From positions 1 to 15,418 of the forward strand of contig JAQBPZ010000012.1 in assembly GCA_028287225.1 (NCBI GenBank): 15,418 bases of DNA. The letters are read 5' to 3'. The DNA comes from Gemmatimonadota bacterium (lineage in GTDB: Bacteria > Gemmatimonadota > Gemmatimonadetes > Gemmatimonadales > Gemmatimonadaceae). Below are positions 7,501-13,811 of the stretch, in pieces (position 1 is the stretch's first letter; each line of letters begins with the position of its first letter). Made by a program: the position numbers and the translations under genes. The notes below the pieces were generated by a model that worked only from the letters and a program-made list of their open reading frames with translations, was not told where the DNA came from and ran no database searches.

Positions 7501-9073
7501 GACCAATTACCTGCAGAACGACCGGCCCGGGAGCGTGACGGCGAACATCTCTCCGGAGCAGTTCAGCATGCGGTATCAGTACGATAACCTGGACCGCACG
7601 ATCATCCAGGAGCGGGGCGTCTATCCCTCCCTGAAGCGGCGCGACATCGAGTATGATCCGGCTGGCCGTATGAAGTACTGGTCCGATCACCAGCCGGTGC
7701 AGGGCAATCCGACGCTCGTCTGCGATGACCCGATGCAGCCGGCGTCGTGTCACAACGAGTACCCGGTCGTCGATTCACTGACCGCCCAGGAGCGGCTGGC
7801 ATACGACAACGTGGGCAACCGGACCGATGGGGCCGTGATCCAGCCCGGCGACCGGATGACGAGCCTCTACGGCTGGACGATGTCCTACGACGACGATGGG
7901 AACCTGGTCAGCAAGTCGGGCAACGGGGTGTCACAGACGTTCACCTGGAACGGCCTGGGCCAGATGATCTCCGCTACTACGAACGGTGTCACGACGAGCT
8001 ATGGCTACGATGGCCTCGGCCGACGCGTCCGGAAGACGACCAACGGCACCACGACCCGGTACCTGTACGACGGTGCCAATCTCGCGATGCAGCTCAATGC
8101 TTTGGGCGTCCCCGAGCTCGAGTTCAGCTACTATCCCGGCGTCGATCACCCGCACTCGCTCCGGCAGGCGAATGGGACGGTGCTCTACTACATTGCCGAC
8201 GCGTCCAGCAACGTGCGGGCGCTGGTGAACGGGAGCAACCAGACGGTGAACGCCTACGAGTACTCGCCCGCGGGACGGCTCCTGAGCGCGACGGAGCCGG
8301 TGGCTCAGCCGTTCCACTTCGCCGGGCGCGAGCTCGACCCCGAGACGCAGCTCTATTACAACCGGGCGCGCTACTACGACCCGAGCGTGGGGCGCTTCAT
8401 CAGCGAGGACCCGATCGGGCTGGCGGGTGGGGTGAACCCGTATGTGTATACGGGGAACAATCCGGTCGACTTCACCGATCCGAGCGGGCTCGAATGGCGG
8501 TGTGCGGAGTTCTCGGACCGCACCGTGTGCACCTGGACCGATCCGATCCAGTACCTCGCCGCCGTACATATCAGCGCTGTCGGCAACAGCAGCGGAGCGA
8601 GCGCGAACTTCGGGAATCCGAATGCGAGGGGCGGAAGTCTTTCTGGAACGCTTGCTCAGGGAACCAGCACCGGAGGAGGTTTCGTTGCCAGCGCGGTGAA
8701 CGCGATATCGAACGATTGCACCGCCGCCAGTGCATCGGTCGCGCTCGATCTACTGAGCGGGGCACTGCTGGTATCGGGCGGACTGGAGGTGCGGGCTGCG
8801 TTAGTGGCCGCCGACGTGACCGGCACCGTATTGTCGCGAGCAGCGTACTATGCCACGGTTAACGGCGGACGCTCGTCATTACGCAGGCTATCGGCCTCAC
8901 TCCCCGCCTACGTGGCTGCGCGGCAAGCGCTAAACCCGGCGGTTGGTGGCTTCGGGATGGACTATATGAATGGAGCAGTCGATGACGCTTTCCGCGGCGC
9001 AGGTCTCGATACATTCGTCCCATTCCTCGGGTTGCGGAACTCCATACCAAACGCTTGGTCGGCTTGCCGGTAA
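4535..9073 (+). CDS. Sec-exported Rhs/YD-repeat protein with variable C-terminal tip
   Basis: 1512 residues. A long basic n-region and hydrophobic core (FALLALMLVALLVAPLG) end in LHAQS, giving a Sec signal peptide cleaved near residue 61. Residues 75-175 hold an Ig-like module (GNHTIVVTFCDSGTCTS), 180-340 a second beta-rich region, 340-375 the WYVAGEQQLRLPEG entry to the Rhs barrel, and about 425-1275 YD repeats (for example GFEHDASGRLTRITDPIGQ). The core ends with RARYYDPSVGRFISEDPIGLAGG and DPSGLEW; Asp1292 and Asp1315 are the motif acids associated with autocleavage in Rhs proteins. The last 193 residues are a variable tip, with CAEFSDRTVCTWTDPIQY, a Gly/Ser/Thr-rich linker, hydrophobic stretches and a terminal WSACR. 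The ATG at 4535 has GGAG ten bases upstream; the frame is open to 4169, overlapping the previous gene, and that part is not coding. No T6SS or VgrG is present, so Sec export to the surface is likely. The tip toxin activity is inferred. Confidence 0.95.
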   Translation: MLFTTRSFITRSRFRPGTLRSGTVRRPASALRTIRQSFALLALMLVALLVAPLGSGAALHAQSACTSVDPPCPPPPPLQVNIQPVGDTIRSTPTTLYFTVTGLASGAMGSGARSATSTIDAAGGPAPVWSAGANNSDVSGTLTVTLGTGNHTIVVTFCDSGTCTSATTIVAVRIAPPPSSRNAPVVTVERGAARHRAITGCAGCADAVLAYATPAYRSLDTDRSVQLGYSSALAAPMGLVVLDVDPYSSSLPATISLSLLYNGTALPLTSGGTEVVYTARGGQNRLTAQFDASAFPTSWYWVTAVVRNHYADGEVLETMRNVPVLIQNERAAIGTSSGFGNGWYVAGEQQLRLPEGTPGDAVIAADGRLTRFVSCGLYCWSPGDDGSRIERNTNGWGGLQRRYVDGTIVWFNDGTGPMRAMITRLGQSTGFEHDASGRLTRITDPIGQQTTIAWSAARGAAGTVSVTTPGGRTSTFTLDAAGQLTQVTDPDGVVALTATYVNNRLMDATDRLGGTTSFTYDRFGALATVRAPTIQTEDAGAMRLMTTVTSRELALMPVLGQGTASAPASAVSPDSVFLTVRSPHGATSAVSANGAGDPLVMITRGDGGAQADTTVVGYDATDQLASVRTSGGVNQQYSWGTDGMLASIRDNATGVTTAYLYNSLGQDTSVMVNGRVVQQKVYSTDGRSVLTMVITGSDTTRITKDGVGRPLTVTDGGHHTRTFSYGSSGFQNLTSSTKAGQTVTVEYDAHGRPATVTDPLGQSATLGYDVLNRSLSTTAPAAGTSHWAYDDANRTATFIDAIGQAFSTRVNALGALIERTGPATPALHDQYRYDSRGNLSSYTTRAGMTGQVQHDSLGRPTQIAASNASPITISHDPAGKWVAYENVESTDTVFVDGSGRVAKQVSVRGNAAFALVSGFGDYGTRRTLTATSNAWAGGRSLTFGVDTLGRPNRVGDRNGNLTELSYNADGQLQKVTLPTGGANSHLQLWTNYLQNDRPGSVTANISPEQFSMRYQYDNLDRTIIQERGVYPSLKRRDIEYDPAGRMKYWSDHQPVQGNPTLVCDDPMQPASCHNEYPVVDSLTAQERLAYDNVGNRTDGAVIQPGDRMTSLYGWTMSYDDDGNLVSKSGNGVSQTFTWNGLGQMISATTNGVTTSYGYDGLGRRVRKTTNGTTTRYLYDGANLAMQLNALGVPELEFSYYPGVDHPHSLRQANGTVLYYIADASSNVRALVNGSNQTVNAYEYSPAGRLLSATEPVAQPFHFAGRELDPETQLYYNRARYYDPSVGRFISEDPIGLAGGVNPYVYTGNNPVDFTDPSGLEWRCAEFSDRTVCTWTDPIQYLAAVHISAVGNSSGASANFGNPNARGGSLSGTLAQGTSTGGGFVASAVNAISNDCTAASASVALDLLSGALLVSGGLEVRAALVAADVTGTVLSRAAYYATVNGGRSSLRRLSASLPAYVAARQALNPAVGGFGMDYMNGAVDDAFRGAGLDTFVPFLGLRNSIPNAWSACR

Positions 9074-9227
9074 TACGTGCGTCCTTTGAAGTCCAGGCGT
9101 CAGGAAACGCACGCAAGCTCAGGAAGCAGCGGCGCGAGCACCGGTGCATAGTAATAGGTCTCAGGGATGACGCACCGATGCTCGCAGCATGAGTATGAAC
9201 TTGATTCAAAATCGAGAGGTCAGCACC

Positions 9228-9656
9228 ATGAGGCAACGCAAGCATTCTGATTCGAATACGGCAACCGACAGCATGCGAGCCAATATCCGCTGGGGCGTTC
9301 GTGAGGGGCTGTTCCTTACCGGCATAGTATTCGTTCCTGCCATTCTGATCATTCTGTCACGGCCCGGTTCGCGGTGGCCTTGGTTCCTCGCGGTGCTGAT
9401 GTCATACCTGCTATTCGGAGCCGGCGCAGGAGCCCTTGTGGGTGCACTGCGTACGAAGCTCGCGCAGTGGCTGCCGGCAATGCTGGTCGGAGGTTTTCTC
9501 GGTGGCACTGGCCTCATGGCCCTTGTTTGCATTCCATCCAAAGACCACCCGTATCCCGGACCCGGAGTCGCGATAGTGACCGCAGCACTAGGAATGTGTG
9601 TTGGTGGTGCCCTCGGCTGGTGGGCGTGGTGGCGTTCGCGTGTACGCCGGCAGTAA
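9228..9656 (+). CDS. Small four-helix membrane protein 1, probable cognate of the Rhs tip
   Basis: 142 residues from the ATG at 9228, which has GAGAGGT seven bases upstream; an earlier in-frame ATG at 9189 lacks a site. Predicted membrane helices lie at about 27-44, 53-74, 82-103 and 113-135, with a basic N-terminus and a basic C-terminal end (WWRSRVRRQ). It is clearly homologous to the protein at 13812-14231: both read W-G-x-R-x-GL, FVP, PG-x-W-P, YL-x-FG and GWW at matching places. It follows the Rhs stop by 154 bases, so by position it is the candidate immunity protein for tip 1. Family name not recognised. An accessory or export role cannot be excluded. Confidence 0.75.
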   Translation: MRQRKHSDSNTATDSMRANIRWGVREGLFLTGIVFVPAILIILSRPGSRWPWFLAVLMSYLLFGAGAGALVGALRTKLAQWLPAMLVGGFLGGTGLMALVCIPSKDHPYPGPGVAIVTAALGMCVGGALGWWAWWRSRVRRQ

Positions 9657-9710
9657 AGAACAGAACAGGATCAATCGTATGCGAACCAGAATGAGAAATA
9701 GGGAGCGACT

Positions 9711-9833
9711 ATGGTCTTGCTTTACCCTTTCATCGCTGGTGTGGAAGACTCGAGGGAGGCGAACGTTGACTGTGTCGACATGCCGCGCGCGACCCAGGGA
9801 GACAGAGGATGCAGACTACTGCCGAACGGGTGA
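9711..9833 (+). CDS. Possible small protein of 40 residues
   Basis: An ATG at 9711 with GGGAG upstream opens a 40-codon frame (MVLLYPFIAGVEDSREANVD and on to RLLPNG) that ends inside the next gene, overlapping it by 25 bases. The composition is protein-like and the ribosome site is good, but it is short and has no recognised relative, so it may be a leader peptide coupling translation to the following gene, a remnant, or chance. Confidence 0.25.
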   Translation: MVLLYPFIAGVEDSREANVDCVDMPRATQGDRGCRLLPNG

Positions 9834-10231
9834 TCAATGCTGCGAAGGATGTTGTGCGAAGAAAGTTGAGAACCCGATCACCCATCCCGTTCTCGATCGC
9901 TGACGATGATGGAGCAGTCGCCGGCAACATTGCAGCCCTTATCGGCATTGCGCCGGAATACCTACGCGGCGCTGATACGATTGGCACGATCCTACGGGTG
10001 CAACGCGAGGAACTGCCGCCAGAGATGCAGCAGATGCTTGCACAGATCGGACTGCGCGATCACGTTAGCCCGTTTGCACTTGACCTACTGGCCTTTGTGG
10101 AGGCGGCAATCGGACGAGAGCGTGGGAAGCTCCAGCATGTGGCATGGATACCACTACCATCAAGCGACGATGAATGGGTAGAACGAATCATGAGTATGTC
10201 CATCACCGAGATCGCTCACGCGCTTGCTTAG
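9809..10231 (+). CDS. Uncharacterised soluble protein, possible orphan immunity
   Basis: 140 residues, no recognised family. It has an amphipathic, mostly helical composition with no signal peptide and no membrane segment: MQTTAERVINAAKDVVRRKL at the start, then SIADDDGAVAGNIAALIGIAPEYL, QMLAQIGLRDHVSPFALDLL and a conserved-looking DDEWVERIMSMSITEIAHAL at the end. AGGGAGA lies seven bases upstream of the ATG. Its place between membrane protein 1 and the lipoprotein, within a series of Rhs-associated small genes, is where retained immunity genes of lost tips would be expected. That role is inference from position only. Confidence 0.6.
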   Translation: MQTTAERVINAAKDVVRRKLRTRSPIPFSIADDDGAVAGNIAALIGIAPEYLRGADTIGTILRVQREELPPEMQQMLAQIGLRDHVSPFALDLLAFVEAAIGRERGKLQHVAWIPLPSSDDEWVERIMSMSITEIAHALA

Positions 10232-10305
10232 AGAGTCTGATGAACCTCCGCTGAAACGTCTACAATCTAGGACACCAGTGCGGCGGACGGTAACACGGCC
10301 ATTCG

Positions 10306-10618
10306 ATGACGTTATCTCGCATCATGACTTGCCTGGGTGCGCTGGTGGTCCTTGCTCGTCGCGTGCGCTCCTTCGATCCGGGACGACGGACCGCTCGCAC
10401 CGGTGTTCGCGCGCGACATTGCTGGTCGGACCGCGAGGTCATGCCGCACTCGCTCGACCCTTCCCGCCCAGTGCATCGTCCCGGCGGGGCATACGGTGAT
10501 CTTCTTCTTCCCCGACTCGGCGGGCATGCCCGTCGAGATCGGGAAGGAGCTGTTCGTCACCTCGGACCGGGCCACCGAGGCGCTCTCCAGCATCGCGCGT
10601 CACCTTTCCGCCGAGTAA
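10306..10618 (+). pseudogene. Small lipoprotein gene, probably frameshifted in the signal peptide
   Basis: Two frames join into one sensible protein. The frame from ATG 10306 gives MTLSRIMTCLGALVV, a good signal-peptide start; the neighbouring frame, open from GTG 10337 to the stop at 10618, gives LLVACAPSIRDDGPLAPVF, containing a lipobox (LVAC), then AGHTVIFFFPDSAGMPVEIG and a helical end. Removing one C near 10351 would restore a ~102-residue lipoprotein. As it stands either the gene is broken or it starts at the GTG with a very short leader and no clear ribosome site. No family was recognised. It lies in the accessory stretch between membrane proteins 1 and 2. Confidence 0.45.
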
Positions 10619-10812
10619 GGTCCGGGGGTCGCATGTCGTCTTAAAGCGGGCGAGCTGCCGCGACGACTCTGGCACATTGGCGGAATCACGGCGACGAGCT
10701 GGATCCCGTTCACGTCGACCGGTGAGCGGTGGGCAAAGTCGAGCGCGGCGTGCGGTCAGTGATTACATCCAGTTCGCCTGGACACCCTCAAACACTAGAA
10801 CCCGATCACGGT

Positions 10813-11211
10813 ATGCTGACCATACGCAAAGGACTTCTCGTCGGGCTGATCACCGGGCTTCTGTTCTGCGTCTGGATCACGATGGCGTATCGGGCCGACG
10901 GCGGCGCTGGCTTCGCGCGCCGGGGGTTGTCCTATCCGAGCATGATCGCGATGTACCTGCTCGTGAGCACGCTGACCGGCACCATCATCGGTGCCCTTGG
11001 ACGCCACGCGGACTCGGTGCCTGGCACGTATGGTATCGGGTTCGTTGCCAGCGTGCCCGTCGTTGCGGGGATCCTGGTCCAGCAGGCCGGTCCCCCGGCA
11101 CGATGGGGGCCCGAGCAGATAACGCTCGGTCCGGTGCTTTGGGTGGTTGGAACGATCGTCATCGGCAGCGAGATCCGACGACGGCGAAAGTCCGGGGACG
11201 AGGCGAGCTGA
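10813..11211 (+). CDS. Small four-helix membrane protein 2
   Basis: 132 residues with predicted helices at about 7-25, 41-62, 72-92 and 103-121: IRKGLLVGLITGLLFCVW, SMIAMYLLVSTLTGTIIGAL, YGIGFVASVPVVAGILV, GPVLWVVGTIVIGSEI. The tail RRRRKSGDEAS is charged. The layout (GLxxG first helix, Gly-rich second helix ending in GAL, basic loop, Pro in helix 3) matches proteins 1, 3 and 4, although sequence identity is low. The start at 10813 was chosen from that alignment; it has no clear ribosome site, and a GTG at 10729 would add 28 residues. No recognisable Rhs tip stands before it, so if it is immunity its partner has been lost. Confidence 0.65.
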   Translation: MLTIRKGLLVGLITGLLFCVWITMAYRADGGAGFARRGLSYPSMIAMYLLVSTLTGTIIGALGRHADSVPGTYGIGFVASVPVVAGILVQQAGPPARWGPEQITLGPVLWVVGTIVIGSEIRRRRKSGDEAS

Positions 11212-11240
11212 CACCGTTCCTCTGCTCACCGCGATCGTCT

Positions 11241-11268
11241 CGAGCCCTGCGCGATTGCGCGGGGCTCG
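11241..11268 (+). terminator. Hairpin downstream of membrane protein 2
   Basis: Stem CGAGCCC (11241-11247) with GGGCTCG (11262-11268), extended inside by a second GCGC stem around a GATT loop. The compact GC-rich shape and position just after a stop codon fit a transcript end; no run of T follows, so termination is uncertain. Confidence 0.5.
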
Positions 11269-11567
11269 ATGCGTATTGGCGCCCACTGTCCACTTTGTAC
11301 ACGGGGGGCTGTCAGAGCAGCCATACGCGTGAGCCGACCGGAGGAGCGTCTCTGAACCTGTACGAGTAACTTCTCTTCCGGCCAGGCAGCACTGGAGTCG
11401 TGCCCACCCTGCAAAGGCGGCTCAGTTTCCGAAGGAATGAACCAGACACCGTTACACGACGGTGCAGTAGTTCAACGCTTCGCGGTTTAGAAGCCGAACC
11501 AGCAACTCATCAGCAGGCATACGACGAGACACACCGACGCCATGCTCAGACGAGCGTCATGCCGAGC

Positions 11568-11600
11568 GCAGTCGCGTCCGCAGGACGCCCGCTGTTGCCC
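11568..11600. repeat. Repeat copy A (partner at 14550-14580)
   Basis: GCAGTCGCGT, then CGCAGGAC, then CCCGCTGTT recur in the same order and spacing, allowing one mismatch and two single-base indels, at 14550-14580. The two copies lie in direct orientation just outside the block that holds Rhs fragments 2 and 3 and membrane proteins 3 and 4. Confidence 0.55.
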
Positions 11601-11624
11601 CGCCATCGGCTGCGATGCATCAAG

Positions 11625-12724
11625 CGATCGCAGATCTCTTGTTCAGTTGCAACGCGCGGGCAACTGACCACCGTGGTCACCGATGGCGTCGGCACGTCGT
11701 ACGGCTACGACGATCTGGGCCGCCGCGTGTGCAAGACGACGAACAGCGTGACCACGCGCTACTGTATGACGGTGACAACCTCATGATGCAGCTTGATGCA
11801 TCGGGCACTCCGCAGCTGGAGTACAGCTACTGTTCCGGCGTCGATCACCCGCACTCGCTGCGGCAGGCGAATGGGACGGTGCTCTACTACCTCACCGACG
11901 CGTCCAGCAACGTTCGGGCGCTGGTGAACGGGAGCAACCAGACGGTGAACGCGTATGAGTACTCGCCCGCGGGGCGGCTTCTGAGCGCGACCGAGCCGGT
12001 AGGGCAGCCGTTCCACTTCGCCGGGCGCGAGCTCGACCCGGAGTCGCAGCTCTACTACAACCGGGCGCGCTACTACGACCCGTCTCTGGGCCGGTTCATC
12101 AGCGAGGACCCGATCGGGCTGGCGGGCGGGGTGAATCCGTATGTGTACGCGAGGAACAACCCGGTGGACTATACAGACCCGAGCGGGCTGGAGTGGATCT
12201 GCGCGGAGTTCTCGGATCGGACCGTGTGCACTTGGACCGACCCGGTGCAGTACCTGGCGGCTGTGCACATTACTGCAACCGCGAACACTAGCGGCGCCAG
12301 CGCGAACTTCGGGAACCGCGGGTCAGGTGTGCCGGGGGGTACTACCGGTAGGAGCACTAGCGGGTTGGGTGGGCCGGGCGTTGGAGACGCGATGTCCAAT
12401 TCCAGTCCAGTTTTTTCCTCCTGTCAGGCTGACCTGGCCCAGTTCAGCCTGAACTTCCTCGGCAACGCAGCCGGCATCAGTGCACTCAAATACGCAGCGG
12501 CGACATTGAGATTCTTTCGAACAGGGGCGGCGGCGGAACAAGCCGCATTCCAAATGGCGACGGTGCCGGGCATGACTGGACTCTCCCTTGGCGTGGGAAA
12601 GATGGCGGGAACTCCCAATCCGTTCGGCAGCGGGACATACGCCAACATATACACGGTCGTCGGCATGATCCCTGTGATCGGACCCGGGCTCAAGCTCGGA
12701 GAGGCCATTAATTCATGTCGATAA
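11625..12724 (+). pseudogene. Orphan Rhs 3' end with complete alternative tip (tip 2), frameshifted
   Basis: A start-less copy of the end of an Rhs gene. From about 11625 it follows the intact gene (TSYGYDDLGRRV, VDHPHSLRQANG, NGSNQTVNAYEYSPAGRLL, RARYYDPSLGRFISEDPIGLAGG, DPSGLEW at 12176). Two frame changes are visible: one near 11645-11658, and one at 11762/11763 where a single missing C turns RYLYDGD into RYC. After 11762 the frame is open to the stop at 12724. The tip keeps CAEFSDRTVCTWTDPVQY and diverges from tip 1 after SANFGN; it is 181 residues past DPSGL and ends in INSCR, like WSACR of tip 1. No ribosome site or promoter precedes it, so it is probably silent until recombined into an intact rhs gene, using roughly 0.5-0.6 kb of homologous core. 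A membrane protein gene follows after 32 bases. Confidence 0.85.
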
Positions 12725-12756
12725 GTAGCTAGATGATAACGACTCATGGAGACGAA

Positions 12757-13152
12757 ATGAGGCAATTGCTCCGCGGGACCGCGGTAGGGATGATCATCGG
12801 CGTGGCGTTCGGCGGGCTGGGAGCCTTGAAGTTCTCGGCTCAATCCGGAGTGCTGACCGCGGGCGACCGTCTGTCCTTCCTTGGAATTGGAATTGGTGCC
12901 GGAGGAGTCGCTGGAGCGCTCTTTTCGCAGATGAGGGGTCTGCGTAGTCGTGGGCGCGGCGGTTACGTTCTGGCATGGGTCCTGGCCGTGGCACCTGCAG
13001 CCGGAGCGTGCATGGTTCCAATCGCGATGCGATCCGGTGAATGGATTGATGTTGTGGGTGCCGCTTCACTGGGGGCGGGAGCCGGACTGGGCTTGGGGCT
13101 CTTCTCTTACGCTCTTCGGCAGCAGCTTGATGCAGATGAGAAGTCCGGGTAG
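12757..13152 (+). CDS. Small four-helix membrane protein 3, partner of orphan tip 2
   Basis: 131 residues, four predicted helices at about 6-24, 38-57, 69-90 and 97-118, very rich in Gly and Ala (GIGIGAGGVAGALF, GAASLGAGAGLGLGLF). A basic loop RGLRSRGRGG lies between helices 2 and 3 and an acidic end follows helix 4. The ATG at 12757 has GGAG five bases upstream; the in-frame ATG at 12733 has none. It begins 32 bases after the tip 2 stop, the tightest spacing of the series, which supports a tip/immunity pair. Same layout as proteins 1, 2 and 4. The name of the family was not recognised. Confidence 0.7.
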   Translation: MRQLLRGTAVGMIIGVAFGGLGALKFSAQSGVLTAGDRLSFLGIGIGAGGVAGALFSQMRGLRSRGRGGYVLAWVLAVAPAAGACMVPIAMRSGEWIDVVGAASLGAGAGLGLGLFSYALRQQLDADEKSG

Positions 13153-13192
13153 CGTCGGGTCTACGATCAATCGGCGCGTGTGAATTCGGTAG

Positions 13193-13217
13193 CCTCGATC
13201 GGCATCTGCAATCGAGG
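13193..13217 (+). promoter_or_regulatory. Competing upstream hairpin of the 13210 stem
   Basis: CCTCGAT (13193-13199) can pair with ATCGAGG (13211-13217), whose bases also form the left arm of the stronger stem at 13210-13249. The two structures exclude one another, the geometry of an antiterminator/terminator pair. Whether it acts as a switch is inference. Confidence 0.35.
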
Positions 13218-13249
13218 GAGATTGGCAAAGCTGCCAGTCTCCCTCGATT
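13210..13249 (+). terminator. Strong stem-loop downstream of membrane protein 3
   Basis: Bases 13210-13227 pair with 13232-13249 in an 18-base-pair stem with one G-U wobble and an AAGC loop. The following bases are CGTTTG, a weak T-tract. It lies 57 bases after the stop of membrane protein 3 and separates it from the third Rhs fragment, so it probably ends the transcript of the tip 2 pair. Confidence 0.7.
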
Positions 13250-13349
13250 CGTTTGCGGAGTGGCTCGCGTCTTTGACGAGACGGTCAACAACTCCGTCAT
13301 CGCCCGAGCGAGCAGCTATCGCCGCCGCCGCCGCGCTTCGCCGCGCGGG

Positions 13350-13758
13350 TGCTGGATGCCGAGTTGGGCTCTACTACAACCGGGCGCGCTACTACGACCC
13401 GTCCCTGGGCCCGTTCATCAGCGAGGCCCCGATCGGGCTGGCGGGCCGGGTGAACCCGTATGTGTATGCGGGGAACAATCCCGTGGACCACACTGACCCC
13501 AGTGGACTCGAATGGCGGTGCGCTGAATTTTCCGACCGGACCGTCTGCGTCTGGACGGACCCGATCCAGTATTCGGCAGCCGTGAATATCACGGCGGAGC
13601 GCAGTGGTAGCGGCTCCACAGGAAACCGAAGTGGCGGGGTGGGGGCGCCAGGTGGAACCAGACCAACGGGGACGGGAGGCGGCGACACCGGGTCCTTGGT
13701 TCCAGCAGCTAGACAAGCTTGCACGGCAGCCTCTGCCGACTTGGATGGGTGCTTCTAG
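13350..13758 (+). pseudogene. Second orphan Rhs 3' end, decayed, tip truncated (tip 3)
   Basis: Similarity to the other copies starts near 13350 and is clear from YYNRARYYDPSLG at about 13370. Conserved positions are damaged: GRFISEDPIGLAGG is here GPFISEAPIGLAGR, so the Asp of the first DPxGL motif is lost. DPSGLEW (13495) and CAEFSDRTVCVWTDPIQY remain. A Gly/Thr-rich linker follows, then CTAASAD, matching CTAASAS of tip 1, and a stop five codons later, so the toxic domain is gone. There is no start or ribosome site. The gene for membrane protein 4, a close relative of membrane protein 1, follows 53 bases later. The fragment therefore looks like the remains of a tip-1-type module that lost its effector part and kept its partner. 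Confidence 0.8.
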
Positions 13759-13811
13759 TCTTGACCCAGCGCTCAAGTGCTCGTGTCAACCTTCGAGTAC
13801 ATAAGGCTGAG

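Larger units (their letters stand above)
11212..11624. other. Gene-free stretch between membrane protein 2 and Rhs fragment
   Basis: No gene supported over about 410 bases. It holds a hairpin at 11241-11268: CGAGCCC pairs with GGGCTCG, with an inner GCGC/GCGC stem and a GATT loop, 29 bases after the stop of membrane protein 2, a plausible terminator or RNA stabiliser without a T-tract. Around 11568-11600 lies a sequence repeated near 14550. A GTCATGCCGAGCGCAG stretch at 11557-11572 is reminiscent of the element at the left end of the window. Confidence 0.6.

Noticed and set aside
9598..9903. 101-codon frame overlapping membrane protein 1 and the 140-aa gene
   Set aside because: Out of frame with both better-supported genes; Arg/Cys-rich shadow.
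11277..11370. Frame ending in REPTGGASLNLYE, reminiscent of Rhs core GGxNLY
   Set aside because: Only a few residues resemble the motif, there is no RYYDP or DPxGL around it and it stops at once; chance cannot be excluded.
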